A stretch of 64,000 nucleotides of DNA, from assembly GCA_050633545.1 (NCBI GenBank), contig JBOEGS010000001.1, forward strand, positions 496,001 through 560,000. Reading direction: 5' to 3'. Positions within the stretch are counted from its first letter, which is position 1, and each line of letters begins with the position of its first letter. A program made the position numbers and the translations under genes. Source of the DNA: Litorivita sp050633545 (GTDB taxonomy: Bacteria > Pseudomonadota > Alphaproteobacteria > Rhodobacterales > Rhodobacteraceae). Shown in pieces: positions 41,979 through 50,863 of the stretch. Under the pieces are notes generated by a model, which saw only the letters and a program-made list of their open reading frames with translations, had not been told where the DNA came from and did not search any database.

Positions 41979-42932
41979 TCAACCTGCCCTATTCATATGA
42001 TAATCTTCAATAATCGCCTCGATACTCGCATCAGGCGCAAGGCCCAGTTCGGCCGCATAGCGCGAGGTGAACCGCTGTGGCCAGCCGTCCACGATGGCTT
42101 GCAATTGCGGCTCGGGCGCATAGGTGAGCGCGCCTTTGGCCCCTGCGCGCGCGAGGGCGCGGCCGAGGTCTTGCACCCTCACGCTGAGCGCCGGAAGGTT
42201 GAGCGCGCGTTTGGGCGGCAAGGCTTCGGCGGGCTGCTCGTGCAGGGCGATGAGCGCCCGCACCACCGCCCCCGCCGAGGCCAAAGGCAACAGCGTTTCG
42301 GGCGCAAAAGGCGCGGCAATATCGCGCCCCTCCAGCGGCTCGCGCAGCAAGGCCGCCACGCGGTCCGACACCGCGGGTTGCGCCGCCCCCGGACGGGTCA
42401 CCACAATCGGCAAACGCAGGGCGCGCCCGTCGATGCGGCCATGGCGCGAGTAGTCGGAAATTATCAATTCATTTAAGGCCTTATGGGTGCCATAGCTGGT
42501 CAATGGCACCGGCTCGACATGGTCATCCACGACCTCGGGCAGCCCCGCGCCAAAGATCGCGATGGAGGAGGCAAAGACCAGCTTGGGCCGCCCCTGCGTG
42601 GCCATGATCAACCCGTGCAACGCACCGCTGTTGACCGCGAAACCGTGGTCGGGGTTTTGCTCCGATTGCAACGTCAGTTGCGAGGCAAGATGGAACAGGC
42701 TGTCAAAACCGCCAAGGCGGGCGACATAGGCCGGATCAGCCAGATCGCCTTGCATCCCCTCGATCGGGATATCGCTGCTCGGCGGGGGCGCTATTTGTGC
42801 CAGATCGGCCAAAATGATCTGGGTGATTTTGCGCATATGCCCGGCGCTATCGGTGAGCGATCCGCGCGCGATCAACTCTCGCGTCAGACGGCGGCCCAAG
42901 AAACCTGCCGCCCCTGTGATCAAGACTTTCAT
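41979..42932 (-). CDS. denD: NAD-dependent dehydrogenase/epimerase, D-erythronate dehydrogenase-like
   Basis: The 317-residue short-chain protein starts MKVLITGAAGFLGRRLTREL with the NAD motif GAAGFLG. It has LVFASSIAIFGA, TSYGTHKALNELIISDYSRHG (catalytic Y-x3-K) and LRLPIVVTRPG, which match DenD and related 4-carbon acid sugar dehydrogenases. ATG 42932 was chosen; 57 nt of open frame upstream lack a good start. It forms an operon with the downstream monooxygenase. No denA/otnC partner genes are next to it, so the exact substrate is uncertain. Confidence 0.75.
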   Translation of the reverse strand: MKVLITGAAGFLGRRLTRELIARGSLTDSAGHMRKITQIILADLAQIAPPPSSDIPIEGMQGDLADPAYVARLGGFDSLFHLASQLTLQSEQNPDHGFAVNSGALHGLIMATQGRPKLVFASSIAIFGAGLPEVVDDHVEPVPLTSYGTHKALNELIISDYSRHGRIDGRALRLPIVVTRPGAAQPAVSDRVAALLREPLEGRDIAAPFAPETLLPLASAGAVVRALIALHEQPAEALPPKRALNLPALSVRVQDLGRALARAGAKGALTYAPEPQLQAIVDGWPQRFTSRYAAELGLAPDASIEAIIEDYHMNRAG

Positions 42933-43278
42933 TGCTCTTCCTCTGTTCCGCCCCGCCGGAGCGCCGCGCATCACGCCATGGCGCGCCATACCCGATCCTC
43001 AAACTGCGAAGCGCATCCGCCACCCCTGCGTCAAATATATGACGATATGAAAGGAAATTGCCAGCATTGCCTGCATGGCTCGCGGCGCGGGCGAAGCATA
43101 CCCATAGCTTGATTGCGCAGCTTCGGCGGCGCGGGCGGCGGGACGTAGCGGGCGCGCGAGGCCGCACCGTCATCGCGCCCGTCTCCGCCCCCCCGTGCGC
43201 CAAGCCCGCCGCGCGCTTGCAATAGAGCGTGCGAATGACTATCCCACGGCAGTTGCCAACAACGCCGGACCCACGCCC
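42933..43278. other. Divergent intergenic region, no gene seen
   Basis: The interval between the DenD-like gene and the phosphatase gene has one AT-rich core (about 43030-43065, TATATGACGATATG) that may hold promoters for either direction. The rest is GC-rich and has no recognised motif. Confidence 0.5.
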
Positions 43279-43968
43279 ATGTTCAAGAAACTCGCCGCCG
43301 CCTTCAAAGACCTCGAACGCGGGCGGCGCGGCAGCTTTGGCAATGACATCTCGACGCCGGAAAACCGCCGCGCGGCGATGTGGCATTTCCACCTGTTTGA
43401 TCACGCGTTTTTGCGCGGCGCATGGACCAATCTCGAAGAGATCGCGCCGGATGTCTGGCGCTCGAACCAACCCTCGCCCGCGCGGATCGAGAAATATGCC
43501 GCCATGGGGATCAAGACGATTTTGAACCTGCGCGGCACTCCGAAGGTGAGCCATTACCTGCTCGAAGAAGAGGCCTGCGCGCGCCTTGGGATCACCTTGG
43601 TCAGCATCGCCTTGGCCGCCCGCGCGGCCTTGCCCAAAGAGAATTACCTAGAGGTCATCGACACGCTCGACCGGCTCGAGAAACCGTTTGTCTTTCATTG
43701 CAAATCGGGGGCGGATCGCGCCGGATTGGTGGCGGCGCTCTATTTGCTGCATGTGGAGGGCGCGCCGCTCGACGTGGCGCGCAAGCAATTGAGCTTTCGC
43801 TTCTTGCACCTCAAATCGACGAAAACCGGAATTCTGGACCACATTCTTGATTGTTACGAGGCCGATATGGCCCGCCTTGGCCCGATCCCCATTCGTGACT
43901 GGTTCGCCGATCACTATGACCAAGCGGCGGTAAAAGCGGGGTTCAAACCGCTTTGGAAGCTGTCCTGA
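43279..43968 (+). CDS. Dual-specificity/tyrosine phosphatase-like protein
   Basis: The 229-residue protein has the CX5R phosphatase loop at C141-R147 (VFHCKSGADRAG) and the upstream VWRSNQPSPARI and TILNLRGTP blocks of dual-specificity-type phosphatases. The extra C-terminal part (FRFLHLKSTKTGILDHILDCYE) is typical of alphaproteobacterial members. ATG 43279 was chosen; 84 nt upstream are open but not conserved-looking. It is first in a possible operon with waaA and the pse genes, so it may control surface-glycan synthesis by dephosphorylation. Confidence 0.85.
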   Translation: MFKKLAAAFKDLERGRRGSFGNDISTPENRRAAMWHFHLFDHAFLRGAWTNLEEIAPDVWRSNQPSPARIEKYAAMGIKTILNLRGTPKVSHYLLEEEACARLGITLVSIALAARAALPKENYLEVIDTLDRLEKPFVFHCKSGADRAGLVAALYLLHVEGAPLDVARKQLSFRFLHLKSTKTGILDHILDCYEADMARLGPIPIRDWFADHYDQAAVKAGFKPLWKLS

Positions 43969-44058
43969 GCGCGGGCGCGGCGCTTGACGGGCCTCGCCGC
44001 GCGGCTTAGGGCAAAGCCTTAGGCAGGTGGCCCGCCACGGCGCGCCTGCACCCCAAAT

Positions 44059-45354
44059 ATGCCGGACGACATGACGCCTCTCACCCCTCTTTTGCGCCTC
44101 TATCTGGGCCTGTCGCGGATCGCGGGCGGGGCCTACCGGATCGCGCACCGGCGCCGGATCGCGCGCGGCAAGGAAGAGGCGTCGCGGATCGGCGAGCGTT
44201 ATGGCACCGCCAGCGCGGCGCGCCCTGCGGGGCGGCTGGTGTGGATCCACGCGGCCAGCGTCGGCGAGAGCCAATCGGTGCTTGAGTTGATCCGCCGCCT
44301 GATCGCGGCGGCGCCGGATATCGCGGTCTTGGTGACCACCACGACGCGCAGCTCTGCGGCGCTTTTGGCGCGCGATTTGCCGCAGCGCGCAGCCCATCAA
44401 TATGCGCCCATCGACACGCCCGCCGCAGCGCGCGCTTTTTTGGATCACTGGCGCCCTGATGTGGCGGTTTTCACCGAAAGCGAGCTATGGCCGCGGCTTT
44501 TGCACGAGATCGAAGCGCGCCATATTCCGGCGCTTTTGATCAATGCGCGCGTCTCGGCCAAAACCGCGCGTCATTGGCGCAAATTGCCGCGCACGGCGGC
44601 GGCGCTGCTCTCGCCCTTCCGGCATATCTACGTTCAAGAGCGCGCCACCGCGGAGGCGATGCGCGCCATCGGGGTGCAGGCCGAGAGAGTGACCGTCACC
44701 GGATCGCTCAAAGAGGAACTCCCGCCGCCCGAGGCCGATGCGCAGGCGCTGGCGGCGCTGCAAACGGCGATTGGCACGCGTCCCGTCTGGCTCGCCGCCT
44801 CGACCCATGAGGGCGAGGAAGAGGTGCTTTGCGCGGCCCAACTAAGGGTTCTTGAACAGACCCCCGATTGCTTGATGATCCTTGCGCCGCGCCATCCCGA
44901 ACGCGGCGAGGCGGTGGCGGCGATTTTGAGCGCGCAGGGCCTGCGATACGCAAGGCGCAGCACAGGCGCAGGGCCGGATGGCCAAACGCAGGTCTATCTG
45001 GCGGATACTTTGGGGGAAATGGGCCTGTGGTATCGTCTTGCGCCGCGCGCCTTTATCGGCGGATCGCTGGTGCAGATCGGCGGGCATAACCCCTATGAGC
45101 CGCTGCGCCTCGGCGCGGCGATCCTGACGGGGCCGCATGTGGGCAACTTCGCCGAAATCTACGCGCGCCTGACGGCGGCGGGCGGGGTGGTCCAAGCGCA
45201 AAGCGGCCCGCAGATCGCCGCCGCGCTCACGGCTCTGGAGGGCACACAGGCGCGCGCGCGCCAGACCCGCGCCGCCCAAGATGCGCTTGGCGCCGGCACG
45301 CCTGCGACCGATGCCTGCCTTGGCGCGGTGCTTGGCGCGCTGCCCGATGCTTGA
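44059..45354 (+). CDS. waaA: 3-deoxy-D-manno-octulosonic acid (Kdo) transferase
   Basis: WaaA attaches Kdo from CMP-Kdo to lipid A at the inner membrane. The 431-residue GT30 enzyme has an N-terminal hydrophobic helix, WIHAASVGE with the catalytic-base glutamate, FTESELWPRLL, TGSLKEEL and FIGGSLVQIGGHNPYEPL. It lies in one direction with the sugar O-methyltransferase and pseBC, about 90 nt after the phosphatase gene. CMP-sugar use by WaaA and the CMP-pseudaminate pathway here are a shared theme. Confidence 0.95.
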   Translation: MPDDMTPLTPLLRLYLGLSRIAGGAYRIAHRRRIARGKEEASRIGERYGTASAARPAGRLVWIHAASVGESQSVLELIRRLIAAAPDIAVLVTTTTRSSAALLARDLPQRAAHQYAPIDTPAAARAFLDHWRPDVAVFTESELWPRLLHEIEARHIPALLINARVSAKTARHWRKLPRTAAALLSPFRHIYVQERATAEAMRAIGVQAERVTVTGSLKEELPPPEADAQALAALQTAIGTRPVWLAASTHEGEEEVLCAAQLRVLEQTPDCLMILAPRHPERGEAVAAILSAQGLRYARRSTGAGPDGQTQVYLADTLGEMGLWYRLAPRAFIGGSLVQIGGHNPYEPLRLGAAILTGPHVGNFAEIYARLTAAGGVVQAQSGPQIAAALTALEGTQARARQTRAAQDALGAGTPATDACLGAVLGALPDA

Positions 45355-45408
45355 CCGCGCGGGCAAAGTTCTGAATATGACCTTAATGAATAAAAGGCGG
45401 GGTAAGCC

Positions 45409-46458
45409 ATGAGCGGACAAGACGGCGGATTGCGCCATATGCTAGCCGATATGGAGGCCGCGCCCGACCTTTATAAGCCGACGAATTTCTGGAACAGCGG
45501 CCTTGAGGCGATCGTCAAGGATATCGAGGCCGAGGGTATGGAAAATTTCCGCACCCATCCGTCGGCGGCGTTTTTCTATGTGCCGGTCTATGCCTCCAAC
45601 ACCCTGCGCAAATACGGCAAATACCTGTTGCCCTTGGTGGACCGGATGCGCCCGCGCAAACGCGCCAAGGCGATGGTGCGATTGACACGCTCGGACCGCG
45701 CGCGGCTCGATTACCGGATATTGCGCGCCACCTCGGTGGCGGGCGGATTGGACATCGACAGCGTCAGCGAAAGCGATGCGGGCGGCGGCGAGCGGTTCGA
45801 ATTCGACGGCAAGAGCTACAGCCGCTCGATGCTCAACTATATGCGCGCGCTCAACCTGTTGAAAAAGACGGTGGACACCTCGGGCATCCGCTCGGTTCTG
45901 GAAATCGGCGGCGGCTATGGCACATTGGGCGAGATATTGCTCAAGGCGCAGCCCGAAGGCAGCATTTACGTCAATGTAGATATCCCGCCCGTGGCGGCGG
46001 TCTCGACCTATTACCTGCAACAGGTTTTTGGCGCGGATCAGGTTTTGAGCTACACTGACAGCCGCGAGATGGCGCAGATCGACCTTGAGGCCCTCAAAGG
46101 GCGCTATAAGGCGGTGGTGCTCTGCCCGTGGCAATTGCCCAAGCTAAAGGGGCAATTCGATCTGTTTGCCAATTTCATGCCGTTTCAGGAGATGGAGCCC
46201 GATGTGGTGGCCAACTACATCTCGCTTGTCGCGCCCTTGACGGCAGGGCATTTGATCACGCGCAACACCGCCGTGGGCAAGAAAATCGCGCAAAAGGCCG
46301 GTGACATCGGCGTGTTTGAGCAGGTCACAACCAAATTTATTGCCGAGCAATTTCATGGCTTTGATACGCTTGCCGCCGATGCCTTCGTTTATGGCGAGAT
46401 GAATGATAGCGGCAGCTATGTCTCGCAGGTTCTTGTGCTTGGGCGGCGCGGCGCCTGA
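45409..46458 (+). CDS. Putative sugar O-methyltransferase (SAM-dependent)
   Basis: The 349-residue protein has a SAM-binding motif I VLEIGGGYGTLGE (about 163-175), NVDIPPVAAVSTYYLQQVFG as motif II, and a distal NFMPFQEMEPDVVANYI segment. The N-terminal half (KPTNFWNSGL...FFYVPVYASN) matches putative sugar O-methyltransferases found in polysaccharide loci. It sits between waaA and pseB, so it may methylate a sugar of the LPS or the pseudaminate product. The acceptor is unknown. Confidence 0.8.
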   Translation: MSGQDGGLRHMLADMEAAPDLYKPTNFWNSGLEAIVKDIEAEGMENFRTHPSAAFFYVPVYASNTLRKYGKYLLPLVDRMRPRKRAKAMVRLTRSDRARLDYRILRATSVAGGLDIDSVSESDAGGGERFEFDGKSYSRSMLNYMRALNLLKKTVDTSGIRSVLEIGGGYGTLGEILLKAQPEGSIYVNVDIPPVAAVSTYYLQQVFGADQVLSYTDSREMAQIDLEALKGRYKAVVLCPWQLPKLKGQFDLFANFMPFQEMEPDVVANYISLVAPLTAGHLITRNTAVGKKIAQKAGDIGVFEQVTTKFIAEQFHGFDTLAADAFVYGEMNDSGSYVSQVLVLGRRGA

Positions 46459-46576
46459 GGATGCCTGCGGGCACGGGCGATGATTTACAACCACGGCAGG
46501 CGCGCGTAAAACCACGATGAACCTACGGGGCGCGCGCCCTGACCGATACATCAAATACCAAGTTAGGGGCAGGCCA

Positions 46577-47575
46577 GTGCTGACCGGATCGACAATTCTT
46601 CTCACGGGCGGGACAGGCTCGTTCGGCTCGCGTTTCGTGCCGATGACGCTCGAAAAATATAACCCCCGCCGCATCATCATCTATTCGCGCGACGAGATGA
46701 AGCAATGGGAAATGGCCAAGACCTACGGCGACGATCCGCGCATCCGGTTTTTCATCGGCGATGTGCGCGACCGCGAGCGGCTTTACCGCGCACTGGACGG
46801 GGTGGATTATGTGGTGCATGCGGCGGCGACCAAGATCGTGCCAACGGCGGAATATAACCCGTTTGAATGCGTCAAAACCAACATCAACGGCGCGATGAAC
46901 GTGATTGACGCCTGTATCGACAAGGGCGTGAAGCGCTGTGTCGCGCTCTCGACCGACAAGGCCTCCAGCCCCGTCAACCTCTATGGCGCGACCAAACTGG
47001 CGTCTGATAAATTGTTCGTCTCCGGCAACAGCTATTCGGGCGCGGATAAATGCCGGTTTTCGGTGGTGCGCTATGGCAATGTCATGGGCTCGCGCGGCTC
47101 GGTCATTCCGTTTTTCCTGACCTTGCCGGATGGCACCGAAGTGCCGATCACCGATCCGCGTATGACCCGTTTCATGATCACGCTCGAACAAGGCGTGGAA
47201 CTGGTCTGGCATGCCTTCGACGATATGGTCGGCGGCGAGATTTACGTGCGCAAAATCCCCTCGATGGTCATCACCGACATCGCCGAGGCGGTCAAACCGG
47301 GCGCGGCGCAAAAGGTCATCGGCATCCGCCCTGGCGAGAAGCTGCACGAGCAGATGATCGGCGCCGAGGACGCGCCGCATACCTATGAATATGCCGATCA
47401 CTTCAAGATCATCCCCGCGATCCACAACTGGTCGAAGGACCCCGTGCGGATCAAGGACGGCAAGAAAGTGCCCGAAGATTTCACCTATGCGTCGGACAAT
47501 AACGCCGAGTGGATGAAGCCCGAAGAATTGACCGCTTGGGTCAATGCCAACCGCGAAAAGATCGGCAAATTCTGA
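46577..47575 (+). CDS. pseB: UDP-N-acetylglucosamine 4,6-dehydratase (inverting)
   Basis: PseB makes UDP-2-acetamido-2,6-dideoxy-L-arabino-hexos-4-ulose, the first step to pseudaminic acid. The 332-residue sequence has GGTGSFG (11-17), SRDEMKQWEMA, VHAAATKIVPTAEYNPFECVKTN, and DKASSPVNLYGATK with Y-x3-K. Length matches H. pylori PseB. The GTG at 46577 fits the conserved start (LTGSTILLTGG); ATG 46517 would add 20 residues. Its stop overlaps the pseC start by one base. Confidence 0.95.
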   Translation: MLTGSTILLTGGTGSFGSRFVPMTLEKYNPRRIIIYSRDEMKQWEMAKTYGDDPRIRFFIGDVRDRERLYRALDGVDYVVHAAATKIVPTAEYNPFECVKTNINGAMNVIDACIDKGVKRCVALSTDKASSPVNLYGATKLASDKLFVSGNSYSGADKCRFSVVRYGNVMGSRGSVIPFFLTLPDGTEVPITDPRMTRFMITLEQGVELVWHAFDDMVGGEIYVRKIPSMVITDIAEAVKPGAAQKVIGIRPGEKLHEQMIGAEDAPHTYEYADHFKIIPAIHNWSKDPVRIKDGKKVPEDFTYASDNNAEWMKPEELTAWVNANREKIGKF

Positions 47576-48720
47576 TGATCCCCTATGGTCGGCAGGATAT
47601 TTCTGACGAGGATATCGCCGCCGTTGTGGCGGTGCTGCGCTCTGATTTCCTGACCCAAGGGCCTGCGGTTCCGCGGTTCGAAGCGGCAATCGCGGCCCAT
47701 TGCGGCGCGGCCCATGCGGTTGCGGTCAATTCCGCCACCTCGGCTTTGCATATCGCGTGCCTTGCGCTGGGGCTGGGCAAGGGCGACCGGCTGTGGACCG
47801 TGCCCAATACCTTTGTCGCCTCGGCTAATGTGGGGCTGTATTGCGGTGCGACGGTCGATTTTGTCGATATCACGCCCGATACCTATGTGATGTGCCCCGA
47901 GGCTTTGGCGGAGAAACTGGCGGCGGCGGAGGTGTCCGGCACCCTGCCACGGGTGATCATTCCGGTGCATTTCGCGGGGCAAAGCTGTGACATGGCGGCG
48001 ATTGGCGCAGTGGCAAAACGTTACGGCGTCAAGGTGATCGAGGACGCCTCGCACGCGATTGGCGCATCTTACATGGACGCGCCCGTGGGCAATTGCGCCC
48101 ATAGCGACATTTGCGTGTTCAGCTTCCATCCGGTGAAAATCATCACCACCGCCGAGGGCGGATTGGCCACCACGCAAGACGCGGCATTGGCGCAGAAGAT
48201 GGATTTATTCCGCTCGCATGGCGTCACCCGTTCGCCCGATTTGATGACCTGCGCGCAGGGTCAAGGCGGATGGTATTACGAGCAGGTCGCGCTTGGCTAT
48301 AACTACCGCATGACCGAAATGCAGGCGGCTTTGGGCGTCAGCCAGATGGACCGCTTGGGCGCCTTTGTCGCCCGCCGCAATGCGCTGGCCGCGCGCTATG
48401 ACGACATTCTGTCCGCGCTGCCCATCACCTTGCCCGCGCAAAGCAGCGACAGTTATTCGGCCTATCACCTCTACCCGATCCAAGTCGAGAACCGCGCCGA
48501 TGTCTTTGCCCACCTGCGCGCGGGCGGCATCGGGGTCAACGTGCATTATATCCCCGTCCATACGCAGCCGTATTATCGCGATCTCGGCTTCAAACGCGGC
48601 GATTTCCCCAATGCCGAACGCTATTACGACCGCGCCATCAGCATTCCGCTTTATGCCGGTTTGACCGAGGCCGATCAGGACGAGGTGAAAGCGGTTTTGA
48701 AGGCTGCGCTTGATGGCTGA
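47575..48720 (+). CDS. pseC: UDP-4-amino-4,6-dideoxy-sugar aminotransferase PseC
   Basis: PseC is a DegT-type PLP aminotransferase that adds the 4-amino group using glutamate. The 381-residue sequence has VNSATSALHIACLALG, TVPNTFVASANVGLYCGA, VHFAGQSCDM, the IEDASHAIGA aspartate and the PLP lysine at about K188 (FSFHPVKIITTAEGG). The ATG 47575 overlaps the pseB stop (TGATG), and the 3' end overlaps the next gene by 8 nt, so pseB, pseC and the transferase are coupled. Confidence 0.95.
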   Translation: MIPYGRQDISDEDIAAVVAVLRSDFLTQGPAVPRFEAAIAAHCGAAHAVAVNSATSALHIACLALGLGKGDRLWTVPNTFVASANVGLYCGATVDFVDITPDTYVMCPEALAEKLAAAEVSGTLPRVIIPVHFAGQSCDMAAIGAVAKRYGVKVIEDASHAIGASYMDAPVGNCAHSDICVFSFHPVKIITTAEGGLATTQDAALAQKMDLFRSHGVTRSPDLMTCAQGQGGWYYEQVALGYNYRMTEMQAALGVSQMDRLGAFVARRNALAARYDDILSALPITLPAQSSDSYSAYHLYPIQVENRADVFAHLRAGGIGVNVHYIPVHTQPYYRDLGFKRGDFPNAERYYDRAISIPLYAGLTEADQDEVKAVLKAALDG

Positions 48721-49798
48721 GGCCCCGACCCTTCTGGCCTATCTCAACGGGATGCCGGATGTCGAAAGCACCTATCCGGTGCTGGCGCGGGTGCATGCGC
48801 GCGGGCGGCTCAAGGTCAAAGCCTTGGTCTACTCGAAACTGCTGCGCAAGGAACGGCGGCTCACCGAGGCCTTCAAAGCCCATGGTTTCATGCCGCAGCC
48901 CGCCTCGAAACTTCGCATGAAGCTGCTCTATCAACGCGACATTCGCCGTGCCGGCGCGGTGTTGACCATCGCGGACCCCTTTTGGGACACGACCACGCGC
49001 AAACAACGCGGCACCTATATTCGCAAAATCGGGCAGCAGTGCATTTACCTGCAGCACGGCGCATATCAGCTTGGCGTCAACGGACCGCTGGTCGATCACC
49101 CGCAAAATTACTATTCGCAAAAGCTGCTGTTCTGGGAGCCTTTGGGCGAGAACCGCGCCCTGTTTACCCCCGATGTGCCCGAGAAAATCGAGGTCTGCGG
49201 GTTCACCAAACAAAACATCCTGCCGCCCGCAACATGGGGGCCGGAGCTGACCGATTGGGCCTCGCGCTATCCGCGTCGCCTGCTGGTGTGCCAATCGTTT
49301 CGTTGGGGCGGCGGGCGCTACAGCGCCGATCATATCCAGCATTTCTATGACCTGATGGATGCGATGCTGACCCGCCATCCGGACCTCGGGATCATCATCC
49401 GCTCGCATCGCGGCAAGGTGCGCAAAAACCACCGCGCGCTCGACAAGGCCTTGGCCGACAAACACCCCAACGTGATGTTTTCGCACTACTATTCCGGCCC
49501 TTTGGCCAAGGCGACGATCCATGACGCGATTGATCTATGCGACGCGATGGTCTCGCCCACCTCGACCACGGTGCTCGATTGCATCTATTGCGGAAAACCG
49601 GCGGCGGTTTTTGCCGAAAACGTCGGCGTGTTTTCCGAATTGCCGCAGATCGGCGATCTCGCGGGACTGGAGGCTTTTGTCGCCTCGATCGGCAAACCCG
49701 ATCCGGTGATGGACGCGGTGCGCGCGCGGTTCGGCGATTTCGACAACAATCTGACCCGCGCTGCCGAGATCATCGAGGCACAGGTCTTGGGCGCCTAG
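48713..49798 (+). CDS. Glycosyltransferase-like protein, possible pseudaminyltransferase
   Basis: The 361-residue soluble protein overlaps the pseC stop by 8 nt and ends 3 nt before the convergent pseI stop. It has a two-Rossmann GT-B-like layout: YLQHGAYQLGVNG with HG in the middle, LVCQSFRWGGGRYSADH, IIIRSHRGK and SPTSTTVLDCIYCGKPAAVFAENVGVF, the last like nucleotide-sugar binding ends of CDP-glycerol/sialyl-type transferases. No family name is certain. Its position makes transfer of CMP-pseudaminate to an envelope acceptor the best inference. The ATG 48713 is preferred over TTG 48710. Confidence 0.65.
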   Translation: MAEAPTLLAYLNGMPDVESTYPVLARVHARGRLKVKALVYSKLLRKERRLTEAFKAHGFMPQPASKLRMKLLYQRDIRRAGAVLTIADPFWDTTTRKQRGTYIRKIGQQCIYLQHGAYQLGVNGPLVDHPQNYYSQKLLFWEPLGENRALFTPDVPEKIEVCGFTKQNILPPATWGPELTDWASRYPRRLLVCQSFRWGGGRYSADHIQHFYDLMDAMLTRHPDLGIIIRSHRGKVRKNHRALDKALADKHPNVMFSHYYSGPLAKATIHDAIDLCDAMVSPTSTTVLDCIYCGKPAAVFAENVGVFSELPQIGDLAGLEAFVASIGKPDPVMDAVRARFGDFDNNLTRAAEIIEAQVLGA

Positions 49799-49801
49799 GC
49801 C

Positions 49802-50851
49802 CTAGCCCAGCATATCCCACGCCAAAGCCTCGCCGCGTTTGAGATCCCGCGCGGCGGTGCGTCCCAAAACGCGCTCGTAATGTTTGGGCGCAAGCCCGTG
49901 ACCAGGACGGATCGAGCGGATATTCTCCGCCGTCAGCGCCGCGCCCTTGGCCACATCGGCCACCACATAAAGCGAGCGGCGGAATTGCGCATTCGCCCCG
50001 CCGACACCCGCGCGGTCATAGCGCGGCGCGCCCATCGCGGCATGGGCCATGCGCGCATCATCGACCAATTGCTTGAACTCGGCAGGCTCGAGCGAAAAAT
50101 CCGCATCCGGTCCGCCATCACTGCGCGCCAAGGTCAGGTGTTTTTCGATGATCGACGCGCCGCGCGCGATGCTGGCCACGGTCACCGCCGAGCCGAGCGT
50201 ATGGTCCGACAGGCCGACGGTGACGCCAAAGGCCGCTGCCAAAGCCTCGATGGTTTGCAGGCGCATGTCTTCGGGTTTGGCCGGATAGGCCGAGATGCAA
50301 TGGAGCAGCGCGACACAAGCCGCCCCGCCCTCGCGCGCCGCTTTGAGCGCCTCTTCAATCTCGGCATAATTGGCGATGCCCGTGGACATGATCAGCGGCT
50401 TGCCGGTGCGCGCGGCCTTGCGGATCAGCGGCGTGTCGACCAATTCGAACGAGGCGATCTTATAGGCGGGCGCATTCAGCCCTTCGAGAAAATCCACCGC
50501 CGTATGGTCAAACGGCGAGGAAAAGCAATGCAGCCCATGTGTCGCCGCGCGTTCGAACAGCGCCGCGTGCCAGTCCCAAGGCGTGCTGGCCTCTTGGTAA
50601 AGCTCATAGAGGCTGCGCCCGTCCCAAAGCCCGCCGCTGATGCGAAATTCGGGCCTGTCGGCGTCGATGGTGATCGTATCGGCGGTATAGGTTTGCAATT
50701 TGACCGCATCCGCGCCGGTGTCGGCGGCGGCATCCACAAGCGCCAAGGCGCGGGCCAGATCGCCGTTATGATTGCCCGACAATTCGGCGATGATATAGGG
50801 CGAATGACCCGCCCCGATGGGGCGTCCGGCAATGTGGAATTCTGCGCTCAT
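49802..50851 (-). CDS. pseI: Pseudaminic acid synthase
   Basis: PseI condenses phosphoenolpyruvate with the 2,4-diacetamido-6-deoxy-altrose to give pseudaminic acid. The 349-residue sequence has the NeuB-type barrel (IIAELSGNHNGDLARALALVDAAADTGADAVKLQTY in part, FDHTAVDFLE, KIASFELVDTPLI, STGIANYAEIEEAL, LLHCISAYP, GLSDHT, EKHLTLARSDGGPDADFSLEP) and a C-terminal SAF domain (about 290-349). NHNGD and DGGPD suit PseI over NeuB. GAGAGGA precedes ATG 50851. It is third in the pseF-pseGH-pseI operon. Confidence 0.95.
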   Translation of the reverse strand: MSAEFHIAGRPIGAGHSPYIIAELSGNHNGDLARALALVDAAADTGADAVKLQTYTADTITIDADRPEFRISGGLWDGRSLYELYQEASTPWDWHAALFERAATHGLHCFSSPFDHTAVDFLEGLNAPAYKIASFELVDTPLIRKAARTGKPLIMSTGIANYAEIEEALKAAREGGAACVALLHCISAYPAKPEDMRLQTIEALAAAFGVTVGLSDHTLGSAVTVASIARGASIIEKHLTLARSDGGPDADFSLEPAEFKQLVDDARMAHAAMGAPRYDRAGVGGANAQFRRSLYVVADVAKGAALTAENIRSIRPGHGLAPKHYERVLGRTAARDLKRGEALAWDMLG

Positions 50852-50863
50852 GCTGACATCCTC

